64,000 nt of DNA from Pseudomonas sp. PDM14 (GTDB lineage: Bacteria; Pseudomonadota; Gammaproteobacteria; Pseudomonadales; Pseudomonadaceae). Location of the stretch: positions 930,001 through 994,000 of the forward strand of contig NZ_JACVAQ010000002.1 of assembly GCF_014851905.1 (NCBI RefSeq), read 5' to 3'. The notes beneath the pieces are model-generated. The model was not told where the DNA came from. It worked only from the letters and a program-made list of their open reading frames with translations, and did not search any database. Shown piece by piece: positions 17,351 to 27,509 of the stretch. A program made the position numbers and the translations under genes. Numbering within the stretch: position 1 is the stretch's first letter; every line of letters begins with the position of its first letter.

Positions 17351-19507
17351 GTGACGACCATGGAACGGAGCCTTACCGACGATCAGCGGCAGAGTCATGA
17401 CGACCCGCTGCTGGACGGCCTGCTGATTCTCTGCAAGCTGCACGACTGCGTAGCCAGTCGAGCCAGCCTGAGCGCCGGGCTGCCAATGCCCGATCAACGC
17501 CTGAGTGCCGAGCTGCTGCCCCGAGCCGCAGCCCGTGCAGGCCTGCAGGGGCGCATCCTGCGCCGCGAGCTGCCGGCTATTTCCTCACTCAACCTGCCCG
17601 TGCTGCTCCTGCTCAAGGACGGCCGCAGCGCCGTACTGCGCAAATACGGCCCCAAAGGCAAGGCGCTGATCCTGCCGTGTGAGGCCGAAGGTGGCGAACA
17701 ATGGGTCGAGCTCGCCGAGCTGACCAAGGAATACAGTGGCCGCGCGCTCTTCGCCCGTCCGCGTCATGAACTGGAAGACGCGCGCGTCCCGCTGCTGCCC
17801 CGCGTGCAGTTCTGGTTCCGCGACACCCTCAAGCTGTCCCGCTGGCTGTATACCGACGCGGTGCTCGCCAGCCTGCTGATCAACCTGCTCGGCCTGATGG
17901 TGCCGCTGTTCGTCATGCAGACCTACGACCGCGTGGTGCCCAACCAGGCTACGTCGACGCTGTGGGTACTGGTGATCGGCTTGCTTATCGGCAGCGGTTT
18001 CGAACTGCTCCTGCGCGTGCTGCGCGCGCACCTGCTGGACGTTGCCGGCAAGAAGACCGACGTGGTGCTCTCCGCCACGTTGTTCGAGCGCATCACCGGT
18101 ATGTCGCTGAAAGCCAAGCCGGCCACCGTTGGCGGCTTCGCCCAGAGCATCCATGACTTCCAGGGCCTGCGTGAATTCCTCACCGCAGTCACCCTGACCA
18201 GCCTGATCGACCTGCCCTTCTCCATCCTCATGCTGGTGGTAATCGGCCTGCTCGGCGGTTGGCTGGTGGTGATTCCGCTACTGGCATTTCCGATCACCGC
18301 CGTCTTCGCCCTGATCATCCAGTCGCGGCTGCGCGACACGGTGCAGAAGAGCCTCGCCTTGGGTGCCGAACGCCAGGCCCTGTTGATCGAAACTCTCGGC
18401 GGCCTGGAAACCCTCAAGGCGTGCAGCGCCGAAAGCGAGCGCCAGCACCACTGGGAAAAAACCCACGGCGCCCTCACCCGCCTCGACAACCATGCGCGCT
18501 TCCTCGCGGCGTTGGCCACCAACGGCACCCTATTCCTGCAGCAGTTCGCCGGCATGGCGACTATCGTCGCCGGGGTCTACATCATCATCGCCGGCAAGCT
18601 CAGCGTCGGCGCCCTGGTCGCCTGCTACATGCTCGGCAGCCGCGTGCTCTCGCCACTCGGGCAGATCGCCGGTTTGATCACCCGCTACCAGCAGGCGCGC
18701 CTGACCATGACCAGCACCGATGCGCTGATGGCCCTGCCACAGGAGCGCGAAGCCAAGCAGCGGCCGCTGGACAGAACCCAGCTCAAGGGCGCGTTCGACA
18801 TCCGCCAGGTCAGCTTCGCCTACCCCGGCCAGAGCGGTGCGGCGCTGAGCAAGATCAACCTGCGCATGAAGGCCGGCGAGCACATCGGCATCATCGGTCG
18901 CAGCGGCTCGGGCAAGAGCACCCTCGGCCGCCTGGTAATGAACTTCTACACCCCGGATGACGGCCAGCTGCTGCTTGACGGCCTTGACCTGCGCCAGCTC
19001 GATGTCGCCGACCTGCGCCACCAGATCGGCTACGTCGCCCACGACCTGCCGCTGCTGGCCGGCAGCCTGCGCGACAACCTGACCCTTGGCGCGCGCTACG
19101 TCAGCGACGCACGCATGCTCGAAGTCGCCGAACTTACCGGCGTATCGGAACTGGCGCGGCAGCACCCGCAAGGCTTCGACCGCCCGGTGGGTGAACGCGG
19201 CCAGCTGCTCTCCGGCGGTCAGCGCCAGGCCGTGCTGATGGCCCGCGCCATGCTGCTCGACCCACCGATCCTGCTGCTCGACGAACCTACCAGCGCCATG
19301 GACAACGCCAGCGAAGACACCCTGCGTAATCGCCTGCACACCTGGACCCAGGGCAAGACCCTGCTGCTGATCACCCACCGCGCCTCGATGCTCAGCCTGG
19401 TCGACCGACTGATCGTGCTGGACAACGGCCATGTCGTCGCCGACGGCCCCAAGGACGCTGTGATCGAAGCCCTGCGCAAGGGCCGTGTCGGCCCCGCATC
19501 GGTCTAG
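17351..19507 (+). CDS. lapB: LapB, type I secretion ABC transporter with inactive C39-like domain
   Basis: The inner-membrane ATPase of the adhesin exporter, about 718 residues. Residues 1-130 resemble the C39-peptidase-like domain of RTX exporters without a catalytic cysteine in the expected place, as usual for adhesin exporters that do not process their cargo. About residues 155-430 form the six-helix membrane domain. The nucleotide-binding domain has Walker A GRSGSGKST, signature LSGGQRQAV, Walker B ILLLDEPTS and the switch histidine in LLITHRAS. Start choice: GGAG at 17339-17342 lies 8 bases before the GTG at 17351, better than the GTG at 17345 (2 bases) or the ATG at 17360 (17 bases). 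It is followed 13 bases later by lapC. Confidence 0.92.
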   Translation: MTTMERSLTDDQRQSHDDPLLDGLLILCKLHDCVASRASLSAGLPMPDQRLSAELLPRAAARAGLQGRILRRELPAISSLNLPVLLLLKDGRSAVLRKYGPKGKALILPCEAEGGEQWVELAELTKEYSGRALFARPRHELEDARVPLLPRVQFWFRDTLKLSRWLYTDAVLASLLINLLGLMVPLFVMQTYDRVVPNQATSTLWVLVIGLLIGSGFELLLRVLRAHLLDVAGKKTDVVLSATLFERITGMSLKAKPATVGGFAQSIHDFQGLREFLTAVTLTSLIDLPFSILMLVVIGLLGGWLVVIPLLAFPITAVFALIIQSRLRDTVQKSLALGAERQALLIETLGGLETLKACSAESERQHHWEKTHGALTRLDNHARFLAALATNGTLFLQQFAGMATIVAGVYIIIAGKLSVGALVACYMLGSRVLSPLGQIAGLITRYQQARLTMTSTDALMALPQEREAKQRPLDRTQLKGAFDIRQVSFAYPGQSGAALSKINLRMKAGEHIGIIGRSGSGKSTLGRLVMNFYTPDDGQLLLDGLDLRQLDVADLRHQIGYVAHDLPLLAGSLRDNLTLGARYVSDARMLEVAELTGVSELARQHPQGFDRPVGERGQLLSGGQRQAVLMARAMLLDPPILLLDEPTSAMDNASEDTLRNRLHTWTQGKTLLLITHRASMLSLVDRLIVLDNGHVVADGPKDAVIEALRKGRVGPASV

Positions 19508-19520
19508 CCAGGAGAAGCGC

Positions 19521-20879
19521 ATGGAATTCACACAATCGGTTCGCGATTACTTCGGCAGCCTGCGTACACGCCGGCAGGACACCGAGTTCATGCCGGAAGT
19601 CGATGGCGTAGTCCGCGAGGATTCACCCTGGCTGGCCCGCGCCACCGTCTGGTCGGTCAGCGCCTGCCTGCTGGTGGCGCTGATCTGGGCCAAGTTCGCC
19701 GTGCTCGAGGAAGTCACCACCGGCGAAGGCAAGGCCATTCCATCAAGCAAGGTGCAGGTGATCCAGAACCTGGAGGGAGGCATCGTCACCGAGATCTTCA
19801 CCCGCGAAGGGCAGGTGGTGAACAAGGGCGATGTGCTGCTGCGCCTGGACGCCACCCGGTTCATGTCCAACAAGGGCGAAACCGAGGCCGACCGCATGGC
19901 CCTGGTCGCGCGCGTGGAACGCCTCAGTGCAGAAGCCGAGGGTCGCCCATTGGCCTTGCCCGATGATCTGGTCGCCAACGTGCCGCAACTGGCCGAAGAT
20001 GAAATGGCCCTGCACCGCTCGCGCCTGCAGCGCCTGGAAAGCGAACAGAACACGCTCAACGAGCAACTGCGGCAGAAAACCCAAGAGCTGGCGGAGTTTC
20101 GCGCCAAGGCCCAGCAATACCGCTCGGCGCTCGGCCTGATCCAGCAGGAACTGAACATGTCGCAGCCGCTGGTAGCATCGGGCGCGATCTCCGCAGTGGA
20201 AATCCTGCGCCTCAAACGCAGTTCGGTGGAAATGCGCGGCTCGCTGGACGCCACCAACTTGGCGATTCCACGGGCCGAATCGGCGATGCAGGAGATCAAG
20301 AGTCGGCTGGAAGAGTCGACCCTGGTGTTTCGCACCGATGCGCTGAAAGAACTCAACGAGATCCGCACCGAACTGACCAAACTGACCTCGACCAGCGTCG
20401 CCATCGAAGACCGGGTCAGCCGCACCACCGTGGTGTCGCCGGTGCATGGGGTAATCAAGCAGCTCAAGGTCAATACCATCGGAGGCGTGGTGCAGCCCGG
20501 CAGCGACATGCTGGAAATCGTCCCATTGGAAGACAACCTGCTGATCGAGGCCAAGGTCCGTCCGCAGGATGTTGCCTTCCTCCATCCCGGGCAGAAGGCG
20601 ATGGTCAAGTTCACCGCCTATGACTACACCATCTACGGCGGCCTCAAGGCCAACCTCGAACTGATCAGCGCCGATACCATCACCGACGAGGAAGGCAACA
20701 GCTTCTACCTGATCCAGGTGCGCACCAACAAAAGCCACCTGGGTACCGATGAACACCCGCTGCTGATCATTCCCGGCATGGTCGCCACGGTGGACATCAT
20801 CACCGGCGAGAAGAGCGTGCTCGACTACCTGCTCAAACCGGTGCTCAAAGCCCGCGCCGAAGCCCTGCGCGAACGCTAG
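19521..20879 (+). CDS. lapC: LapC, membrane fusion (HlyD-family) protein of the LapA exporter
   Basis: A 452-residue periplasmic adaptor that links LapB to LapE. One membrane helix lies at about residues 45-65 (ATVWSVSACLLVALIWAKF). A biotinyl-lipoyl half-motif follows (QVIQNLEGGIVTEIFTREGQVV), then a long coiled coil (about 130-290), the second lipoyl half (VVSPVHGVIKQLKVNTIGGVV) and the HlyD C-terminal beta domain with PGMVATVDIITGEKSVLDYLLKP, the family hallmark. The ATG at 19521 has GGAGAAG upstream. It is the last gene of the exporter operon and is convergent with the DTW-domain gene 15 bases away. Confidence 0.93.
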   Translation: MEFTQSVRDYFGSLRTRRQDTEFMPEVDGVVREDSPWLARATVWSVSACLLVALIWAKFAVLEEVTTGEGKAIPSSKVQVIQNLEGGIVTEIFTREGQVVNKGDVLLRLDATRFMSNKGETEADRMALVARVERLSAEAEGRPLALPDDLVANVPQLAEDEMALHRSRLQRLESEQNTLNEQLRQKTQELAEFRAKAQQYRSALGLIQQELNMSQPLVASGAISAVEILRLKRSSVEMRGSLDATNLAIPRAESAMQEIKSRLEESTLVFRTDALKELNEIRTELTKLTSTSVAIEDRVSRTTVVSPVHGVIKQLKVNTIGGVVQPGSDMLEIVPLEDNLLIEAKVRPQDVAFLHPGQKAMVKFTAYDYTIYGGLKANLELISADTITDEEGNSFYLIQVRTNKSHLGTDEHPLLIIPGMVATVDIITGEKSVLDYLLKPVLKARAEALRER

Positions 20880-20894
20880 GACCTGCCACACAAA

Positions 20895-21488
20895 CTAGCG
20901 CTGGTGATTGCGCTGGAACGTCTCGCTGCCCATGGCCTCGATCTGCCCGTCGATCAACGCCTCGAACGGCCTCAACAGGGTATCGAAGCGCGCGGGCGCC
21001 TCCTGCAGCTCGAGCGCGGCGACGATTGCCTCGATGGTCGCCAACGCGACTTCCCCCGGTGCCTTGCGCAGGCGATAGCGCGACGGCAACCCCACCGGCA
21101 GGCTGACGCGTGGCAGCCCTGCCAGCAGTGGATTCAGGTAGATCAGCTTGCGCGCCTTGCGCCAGGTGCCATCGGGTACCACCAGCAACAGCGGCCGCGA
21201 ATCCTCGCCATCACTCAGCGGCAGCGTCTGTGCGCCATCGCCGGGAAACAGCAGGCAGGCACGGTACTCGTCGCTCAGCCAATGCGGCAGATCGGGGAAA
21301 TGTTCGCCAATCTTCAGCTCGGCATTCTGCAGGCCCAGCGCGGCCAGCCGCGCGGTGTTCAGCGCATGCCTCACTTCGTCCGGGTGCTGCAGGATGAGCA
21401 CGCGCGTGCGGCTCGGCAGGCTGGGAATCAGCGAGCACAGACAATGGCCGAGCGGGCGACAGCAACGCGGGCAGACGGGGCGAGGCAT
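20895..21488 (-). CDS. DTW-domain protein, probable tRNA-uridine aminocarboxypropyltransferase
   Basis: A 197-residue DTW-domain protein. The family includes E. coli TapT, which makes acp3U in tRNA variable loops using S-adenosylmethionine. Visible are an N-terminal Cys cluster (CPRCCRPLGHCLC) suited to metal binding, the ILQHPDEVRHALNTARL segment typical of the family, and the DGTW motif in VVPDGTWRKARKL. The start at 21488 has AGGAG upstream and gives MPRPVCP; a longer reading upstream adds ten residues without support. The family is clear; the exact tRNA substrate is inferred. Confidence 0.85.
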   Translation of the reverse strand: MPRPVCPRCCRPLGHCLCSLIPSLPSRTRVLILQHPDEVRHALNTARLAALGLQNAELKIGEHFPDLPHWLSDEYRACLLFPGDGAQTLPLSDGEDSRPLLLVVPDGTWRKARKLIYLNPLLAGLPRVSLPVGLPSRYRLRKAPGEVALATIEAIVAALELQEAPARFDTLLRPFEALIDGQIEAMGSETFQRNHQR

Positions 21489-21639
21489 AGGATCTCCTGA
21501 GGCCCGGCAGTTTGCCACAGGCGAGTGTCACTGGCCGCCTCGAGCACCATCAACGTCGGTACGTCCGCCAGCATGCAACGGCGATATCCGCGTTACCTGT
21601 TGCGAAACCCGATTGTTTCCCTGCCCTAACGTGAAAGCT

Positions 21640-21720
21640 CGATGCAGGGACGCACCACGTCCCTCAGACGCGGAGCGTCTGTAACGGCGTTCCCACGCAG
21701 AGCGTCGGAACGATCATCGT
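21640..21720. repeat. cluster of short palindromic intergenic repeats
   Basis: Three dyads lie in a row downstream of aer: AGGGACG/CGTCCCT (21646-21664), AGACGC/GCGTCT (21666-21680), and CGTTCC/GGAACG flanking a core with CGCAGAGCGT just after. Words such as CGTTCCCACGCAGAGCGT are common in REP-like elements scattered between Pseudomonas genes. The dyads may also help stop transcription from aer. Confidence 0.6.
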
Positions 21721-21754
21721 ACGCAGGGCCACACTGCTCGAAACGGCTGACGCA

Positions 21755-23320
21755 TCAGCGGTTGAAGCGCTCCGCCAGGCTGTGCAGGTACTCGGCCATC
21801 TGTTCCAGCTCCTGGCTGATCGCCGCGCCCTGCTGGGCCTGACCGGCACTGTGGTCGGAGAGCTGGGCAATGCGGGTGATCTGCCGGCTGATGTCCTCGG
21901 CCACATGGCTCTGCTGCTCGGACGCCGCGGCCATCTGCTGGCTCATGCCGGTGATGCGCGTCACCGCGCTACTGATGCCCTCAAGCGCCTGGCGCACGGC
22001 CTCGACGCTCTGCACGCTTTCCCGGGAAATCGCGTCGCCCTTGCTCGCCGTGTGCACCGCCTTGTCCGCGCCGCTGCGCAGCGAGGAAATGATGTGGTGG
22101 ATCTGCTCGGTGGACTCGCGCGTGCGCGCCGCCAATGCACGCACTTCGTCGGCGACCACGGCGAACCCCCGGCCCTGCTCGCCCGCCCGTGCCGCTTCGA
22201 TGGCGGCGTTGAGCGCCAGCAGGTTGGTCTGTTCGGCAATCGAGGTGATCACGTCCGCCACGCTGCCGATCGACTGGGTGGAATTGGCCAGCTCGTTCAC
22301 CGCCTGGCCGATCTCCTGCACCGCATCGGCCATATGCTGCATCGCCTCGAGGCTGCCACCGGCAAGCTGGCGGCCGTCGCTGGCGAGACGGTCGGCCTCC
22401 TCCGCGGCATGCGAGGTGCTCTGCACGTTCTGCGCGACTTCCTGAATCGTCGCAGCCATCTGGTTGATCGCCGTCGCCGACTGGTCCGTCTCGCTGCGCT
22501 GCTGCTCCAGAAGTTCGGCACCGGAGCGCGACAGCTCGGCGGACTGCGCCGCGCGCTGGCGTACGTTCTCGCCGGCGTCTTCGAGCCGTGTGAGCGCCGT
22601 CTGCAAGCGCGCTTCCTCGCTGATCATGGCCATGTCGAGCAGTGCCTGGGCGCCACGGTTGTCGCTGTAGGTCAGCGCCACCAGAGAGCTGGTGAAGGCC
22701 TTGGGATGCTCGGAAAGGGTTCTGCGGATCAGCTGGCGCTTGCTGTAGAGCTGATAGGAACCCAGGGCGAACATGACCACCAGGATGAACGCCGCCAGCC
22801 ACAGATCACTGAGCACCATATGTGCACCCAGAATCACCAGCCCGGCGAGGATCAGCGGCCAGGAGCGGATCAGGTCGTAAGTCAGCTGATCAATCTTCGG
22901 GATTGGCGGTTTGCCCGCCCGCAGCCTGGCATACAGCGCCTCGGCCCGACGCTTCTGCGCGTCGGTCGGCAACGAGCGCACCGACTCGTAGCCGGCCATC
23001 TGGCCGTTCTCGTAAACCGGGGTGACGTAGGCGCTGACCCAGTAGAAATCACCGTTCTTCGAACGGTTCTTGACCACGCCCATCCACGGTTTGCCCTGTT
23101 TGATGGTTTCCCACATGTGGCCGAACACCGCCGGCGGCATGTCCGGGTGGCGAACCATGTTGTGGGGCTGGCCGATCAACTCTTCCCGAGTGAACCCACT
23201 GATCTCGACGAAAGCGTCGTTGCAGTAGGTGATCTTGCTGTGCAGGTCGGTGGTGGAAATCAGGCGTTCGTCAGCGGGAAAGGTTCTTTCGCGCTGGCTG
23301 ACAGGGAGGTTCTGGCGCAT
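21755..23320 (-). CDS. aer: Aer, PAS-domain aerotaxis receptor (methyl-accepting chemotaxis protein)
   Basis: An energy-taxis receptor of 521 residues, the same length as Aer of P. aeruginosa. An N-terminal PAS domain (about residues 10-115, with [19 protein letters not shown]) is suited to FAD binding and redox sensing. A membrane anchor follows (about 155-195), then a cytoplasmic signalling domain with the conserved hairpin tip ([20 protein letters not shown]). There is no periplasmic sensor domain, as expected for Aer. No FNR/ANR-type box was recognised upstream. It is transcribed in the same direction as aceK, 117 bases downstream of it, but probably from its own promoter. Confidence 0.87.
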   Translation of the reverse strand: MRQNLPVSQRERTFPADERLISTTDLHSKITYCNDAFVEISGFTREELIGQPHNMVRHPDMPPAVFGHMWETIKQGKPWMGVVKNRSKNGDFYWVSAYVTPVYENGQMAGYESVRSLPTDAQKRRAEALYARLRAGKPPIPKIDQLTYDLIRSWPLILAGLVILGAHMVLSDLWLAAFILVVMFALGSYQLYSKRQLIRRTLSEHPKAFTSSLVALTYSDNRGAQALLDMAMISEEARLQTALTRLEDAGENVRQRAAQSAELSRSGAELLEQQRSETDQSATAINQMAATIQEVAQNVQSTSHAAEEADRLASDGRQLAGGSLEAMQHMADAVQEIGQAVNELANSTQSIGSVADVITSIAEQTNLLALNAAIEAARAGEQGRGFAVVADEVRALAARTRESTEQIHHIISSLRSGADKAVHTASKGDAISRESVQSVEAVRQALEGISSAVTRITGMSQQMAAASEQQSHVAEDISRQITRIAQLSDHSAGQAQQGAAISQELEQMAEYLHSLAERFNR

Positions 23321-23437
23321 CGGCGAGCCGTCCTTGGATAGTGGGTGGGCGTGGAATTCCTGACCTTGTGCTCAATAGGGTTTAGCACACTCGTGCCAAC
23401 CTGGCCCAAAGCCATCCACACCCGCACACCCAATGGC

Positions 23438-25165
23438 TCAGATCGCCTGGTCACCCTTGCGTCGATAGGGGAACACGTCGATTACCTTGCCGGCGCGAAT
23501 CGCCTCCTGCAGGCCCTTCCAGTACTCGGCGTCGTAGAGGTCGCCATGCAACTGGCTGAACAGCCGGCGCTGGCCGATATCGGCGAACAGGAACGGCGGG
23601 AACTCCTCGGGGAAGACGTCCAGCGGCGCCACCGAATACCACGGCTCGGACGACATTTCGTCCTCCGGGTAGCGCGGTGGCGGGATGCGCCGGAAGTTGG
23701 CCTCGGTCAGGTAGCAGATCTCGTCGTAGTCGTAGAACACCACGCGACCGTGGCGGGTGACGCCGAAGTTCTTCAGCAGCATGTCGCCGGGGAAGATGTT
23801 GGCGGCCGCCAGCTGCTTGATCGCCAGGCCGTAGTCTTCCAGGGCCTCGCGCACCTGCGCCTCGTTGGCGCTTTCCAGGTAGATGTTCAGCGGGATCATC
23901 CGTCGCTCGGTCCAGCAGTGGCGGATCAGCACGGTGTCGTCGTTCTCGATTTCCACCGTCGACGGCGCCACTTCCAGCAGCTCTGCCAAGCACTCGGGCT
24001 CGAACTTGCTCTTGGGGAAGCGGAAGTCGGCGAATTCCTGGGTATCGGCCATGCGCCCGACGCGGTCGACGCTCTTCACCAGGCGGTACTTCTCGATCAC
24101 CGTGGCGCGGTCGACATTCTTCGACGGTGAGAAACGGTCCTTGATGATCTTGAACACGGTGTTGAAGCCCGGCAGGGTGAACACACTCATGACCATGCCG
24201 CGCACGCCGGGGGCCATGATGAACTTGTCATCGGTGGTCGCCAGGTGGTTGATCAGCGCGCGGTAGAACTCCGACTTGCCGTGCTTGTAGAAGCCGATCG
24301 AGGTGTACAGCTCGGCGATGTGCTTGCCCGGCAGGATGCGTTTGAGAAAGCCGATGAACTCGGCGGGAATTTCCACCTGCACCATGAAATAGGAGCGGGT
24401 GAAGGAGAAGATGATCGACACTTCCGCCTCGTCGGTGATCAGCGTGTCGATCTGGATGCCGCGCCCCTCGCGGTGCAGCAGCGGAATCACCAGCGGCCAC
24501 TGCTCGTCGCGGGTGAAGATGCGCCCGACCAGGTAGGCGCCTTTGTTCCGGTACAGGGTCGAGGAGAACAGCTCGATGCTCAGCTCCGGGTCCTTGCACA
24601 CCCAGTCCGGCAGGCTGCTGCGCAACTGGCTTTCCAGGCGCGCGATATCACGCTCCAGGTCTTCGTAGGCGACATCGAAACCGTAGTCGGTGAAGACCTG
24701 CTGCAGGGCGCCGTGCAGATCGCCCAGCGGCAGGTAGCTGCGCGTCTGCGGCAGGCTGGCGTGCGGGCGCAGCGAAGGCCGCGTGGTGTGGATGAACATG
24801 CAGCCGTCGCTGATGCAATCGTGGCTGAACAGGCCGCAGAAGATCGAGTTGAACCAGGTTTCCGCCAGTTCGTCGTCGAAGCGCTGGTCGATCAGGGTGA
24901 TGTAGGCGCTCTTCACCAGCGGCCAGAGTTCGACATCGAGGAGGAATTCGTCGCTGAAGCTCTGGCGCAGACGCCCGCTGACTTCGGCGACCTTTTCTTC
25001 GTAGAGGTTGATCCGCGCCGCAGAGGCGGCCTGCGCCTCCTGCCACTGCGCCTGCTCGAAACGCGCGCGGGCGCCATCGGTGATCTCACGGAAGTGCGCA
25101 CGATAGTCATCGAACCCATCGAGGATCAGACGGGCGATATCGGCGGCTGGCCGTTGCTGCGCCAT
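23438..25165 (-). CDS. aceK: AceK, isocitrate dehydrogenase kinase/phosphatase
   Basis: AceK reversibly phosphorylates isocitrate dehydrogenase and so sends carbon to the glyoxylate bypass during growth on acetate or fatty acids. The 575-residue length is normal. The conserved [17 protein letters not shown] (substrate/ATP region) and the kinase catalytic stretch [16 protein letters not shown] followed by [12 protein letters not shown] are intact. The ATG at 25165 gives [15 protein letters not shown]; a longer upstream reading would add 37 unsupported residues. Isocitrate lyase and malate synthase are not adjacent, which is usual in Pseudomonas. Confidence 0.95.
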   Translation of the reverse strand: MAQQRPAADIARLILDGFDDYRAHFREITDGARARFEQAQWQEAQAASAARINLYEEKVAEVSGRLRQSFSDEFLLDVELWPLVKSAYITLIDQRFDDELAETWFNSIFCGLFSHDCISDGCMFIHTTRPSLRPHASLPQTRSYLPLGDLHGALQQVFTDYGFDVAYEDLERDIARLESQLRSSLPDWVCKDPELSIELFSSTLYRNKGAYLVGRIFTRDEQWPLVIPLLHREGRGIQIDTLITDEAEVSIIFSFTRSYFMVQVEIPAEFIGFLKRILPGKHIAELYTSIGFYKHGKSEFYRALINHLATTDDKFIMAPGVRGMVMSVFTLPGFNTVFKIIKDRFSPSKNVDRATVIEKYRLVKSVDRVGRMADTQEFADFRFPKSKFEPECLAELLEVAPSTVEIENDDTVLIRHCWTERRMIPLNIYLESANEAQVREALEDYGLAIKQLAAANIFPGDMLLKNFGVTRHGRVVFYDYDEICYLTEANFRRIPPPRYPEDEMSSEPWYSVAPLDVFPEEFPPFLFADIGQRRLFSQLHGDLYDAEYWKGLQEAIRAGKVIDVFPYRRKGDQAI

Positions 25166-25266
25166 GGGAAAGCCTCTGCTGCGAATACGGAACCGCGAGC
25201 TTAGCCAGAGCCGGGCGCGAGGGAAAGTCGCAAACGCATGCGCCATAGGTCGCAGGAAACGGCCGG

Positions 25267-25306
25267 AAAAAAACAAGGCGATGAATCGGGACGCTTCATC
25301 GCCTTG
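25267..25306 (-). terminator. Rho-independent terminator after the PAP2 gene
   Basis: A perfect 12-bp stem (CAAGGCGATGAA with TTCATCGCCTTG, 9-base loop) followed on the minus strand by seven T residues, 25 bases past the stop codon of the PAP2 gene. Confidence 0.92.
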
Positions 25307-25330
25307 CCAACCAGCCTGATCGAGGCGTGT

Positions 25331-25921
25331 CTAGATCAGTGCCAGGTACACCTGATAGGCCACCCAGCCGAGGGCGGCACCGGCCGGCAGATCCGCCAGG
25401 TAGTGCTGCTTGGTAAACGTGCAGGACAGCGCGATCAGCAGCGGAAAGAGGAACACCCATGGCCCCAGCGAGCCCAGGGCCAGCAACGCAGTCAGTGTGG
25501 CGACCGAGACGTGCATGCTGGGAAAGCAGTTGGACGGCGCATCGAAGCGCTGGACGAACAGCAGGAAGCGCTCCGACCAGCTGCTGCCGGTGTTGACGCT
25601 GCGCCAGTGCTCGGGCGTGGACACCGGGAACACCGAGAAGAAGAACATCTGCATCACCAGCAGCACGATGTAGGTGAACGCGGTGATGGTGAAATGCCGC
25701 GAGTCCTCGACCAGCCAGTTGATGTAGAGAATTGCCGGGTAGTAGAGAAAGCTGTAGATCCATGACCAGGACGGCCAGAACGGCATCTTCTCATCCAGGC
25801 GCGAATTGAAGATGCGCACCTCGGTCAGGGTGTAGCGCTGGGTGAAGAAGTAGAACTGGTAGACCCCGACGATCAGGATGACGCTGAGGATCAGGTTGAT
25901 GAAGAAATCATGCACGGCCAT
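25331..25921 (-). CDS. PAP2-family membrane phosphatase
   Basis: A 196-residue integral membrane protein of the type 2 phosphatidic acid phosphatase superfamily. Hydrophobic segments lie at about residues 5-22, 55-75, 82-100, 145-165 and 175-195. The PAP2 signature is present as NCFPSMHVS (PSxH motif) and KQHYLADLPAG (catalytic His with the Asp four residues on). The first classical motif (KxxxxxxRP) is not obvious. Relatives dephosphorylate lipid phosphates such as phosphatidate or undecaprenyl diphosphate, or act as head-group transferases; the substrate cannot be told here. The ATG at 25921 follows GGAGGG; a longer reading adds 26 unlikely residues. Confidence 0.8.
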   Translation of the reverse strand: MAVHDFFINLILSVILIVGVYQFYFFTQRYTLTEVRIFNSRLDEKMPFWPSWSWIYSFLYYPAILYINWLVEDSRHFTITAFTYIVLLVMQMFFFSVFPVSTPEHWRSVNTGSSWSERFLLFVQRFDAPSNCFPSMHVSVATLTALLALGSLGPWVFLFPLLIALSCTFTKQHYLADLPAGAALGWVAYQVYLALI

Positions 25922-26136
25922 CGCACCACCCTCCCCGAGACAGGCGAGAAGACGGGCGAAGCGGTAGAGCGGGCACGCGGTAACGTATCGACATGGCATC
26001 CATTCCAGAGTCGGTTTGCGGGGCGCCCATTAAGCCGATTCGTCGCACAGCTGTCGCGCCCTTCGCCAACGGCCTGTGAAGTACGTCGAAAAACCGCGGC
26101 CCGCCAAACCGCGGCCAGGCTATTGAAAAAGCGCGC

Positions 26137-26193
26137 AAAAAAAAGCCCGTCAACGAGGACGGGCCATAAGGTGCCGCCCTGTCGCTAGGGCGG
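26137..26193 (-). terminator. terminator region after dctA
   Basis: A hairpin CCGCCCT/AGGGCGG (26174-26193) lies just past the dctA stop. A second stem GCCCGTC/GACGGGC (26145-26164) is followed on the minus strand by eight T residues (26137-26144). The second is a standard Rho-independent terminator. Confidence 0.85.
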
Positions 26194-26207
26194 CGGAGAA
26201 CGCGGTA

Positions 26208-27509
26208 TCAGGCTGGCTTGTGTGCGCCTATTTCCGTTTCCGACAGGGCGCTACCGCCACTGGCCAGTTCCTGCTGCAGGGTGGTTTCGTCGAGCTGCTT
26301 GCACCACTTGGCGACCACGATGGTGGCGACGCCGTTGCCGATCAGGTTGGTCAGCGCGCGGGCTTCGGACATGAAGCGGTCGATACCGAGGATCAGCGCC
26401 AGGCCGGCAACCGGCAGGTGGCCGACGGCGGACAGGGTGGCGGCCAGCACGATGAAGCCTGAACCGGTGACGCCCGCCGCGCCCTTGGAGGCGACCAGCA
26501 GTACCAGCAGCAGGGTGATCTGGTGGGTGATATCCATCGGCGTGTCGGTGGCCTGGGCGATGAACACCGCAGCCATGGTCAGGTAGATCGATGTGCCATC
26601 AAGGTTGAACGAGTAGCCGGTCGGGATCACCAGACCCACCACCGACTTGTTCGCCCCGAGCTTTTCCATCTTCGCCAGCATGCGTGGCAGCGCTGACTCG
26701 GAGGACGAGGTGCCGAGCACGATCATCAGCTCTTCACGGATGTACTTGATGAACTTGAGGATGCTGAAGCCGTGGGCACGGGCGATACCGCCGAGCACGA
26801 TCAACACGAACGCCACGCAGGTGATGTAGAAGCACGCCATCAGCTGGCCGAGCTGCACCAGCGAGCCAACGCCGTACTGGCCGATGGTGAAGGCCATGGC
26901 ACCGAAGGCACCGATCGGCGCGAGCTTCATGATCATGTTGATGATGCCGAACATGACGTGAGCGATGCGGTCGATGAACTCGAGCACCGGGCGACCGAAC
27001 TCACCCATGCGTTGCAGGGCGAAGGCGAAGATCACCGAGAAGAACAGCACCTGGAGGATGTCGCCGTTGGCGAAGGCACCGACCACGGTGGCCGGAATCA
27101 CGTTGAGCAGGAAGCCAATGGTGCTCTGCGCCTCGCCCGCCTGGGCATACGCGGCGATCTTGCTGGCATCCAGGGTTGCCGGATCGACATGCATGCCGAC
27201 GCCAGGCTCGACCACGTTGACCACGACCAGGCCGATGATCAGCGCGACGGTGGACACGATCTCGAAATACAGCAGCGCGTAGCCGCCGGTCTTGCCCACC
27301 GCTTTCATGTCCTGCATGCCGGCAATGCCGCTGACCACGGTGCAGAAGATGATGGGGGCGATGACCATTTTGATCAGTTTGACGAAGCCATCACCGAGCG
27401 GCTTCAGCGCAACGCCAGTTTCCGGATAGAAATGGCCGAGGGCGATACCGATGGCGATGGCCACCAGCACTTGAACATAGAGGCTCTTGTAGAGCGGTTT
27501 GCGGGTCAT
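26208..27509 (-). CDS. dctA: DctA, C4-dicarboxylate:cation symporter
   Basis: An inner-membrane importer for succinate, fumarate and malate, of the dicarboxylate/amino acid:cation symporter (DAACS) family; 433 residues, the usual length. Hallmarks are the serine-rich hairpin [13 protein letters not shown], the cation-binding [12 protein letters not shown] (NLDGT in place of the commoner NMDGT) and eight or more hydrophobic segments. The N-terminus [18 protein letters not shown] is typical of DctA. The gene has its own sigma-54-type promoter about 130 bases upstream, matching the known RpoN/DctBD control of dctA, and ends at a strong terminator, so it is monocistronic. Confidence 0.92.
   Translation of the reverse strand: MTRKPLYKSLYVQVLVAIAIGIALGHFYPETGVALKPLGDGFVKLIKMVIAPIIFCTVVSGIAGMQDMKAVGKTGGYALLYFEIVSTVALIIGLVVVNVVEPGVGMHVDPATLDASKIAAYAQAGEAQSTIGFLLNVIPATVVGAFANGDILQVLFFSVIFAFALQRMGEFGRPVLEFIDRIAHVMFGIINMIMKLAPIGAFGAMAFTIGQYGVGSLVQLGQLMACFYITCVAFVLIVLGGIARAHGFSILKFIKYIREELMIVLGTSSSESALPRMLAKMEKLGANKSVVGLVIPTGYSFNLDGTSIYLTMAAVFIAQATDTPMDITHQITLLLVLLVASKGAAGVTGSGFIVLAATLSAVGHLPVAGLALILGIDRFMSEARALTNLIGNGVATIVVAKWCKQLDETTLQQELASGGSALSETEIGAHKPA

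Noticed and set aside
21782-23341. A 519-codon open frame on the plus strand
   Set aside because: It is antisense to aer over almost all its length and shows no known domain.
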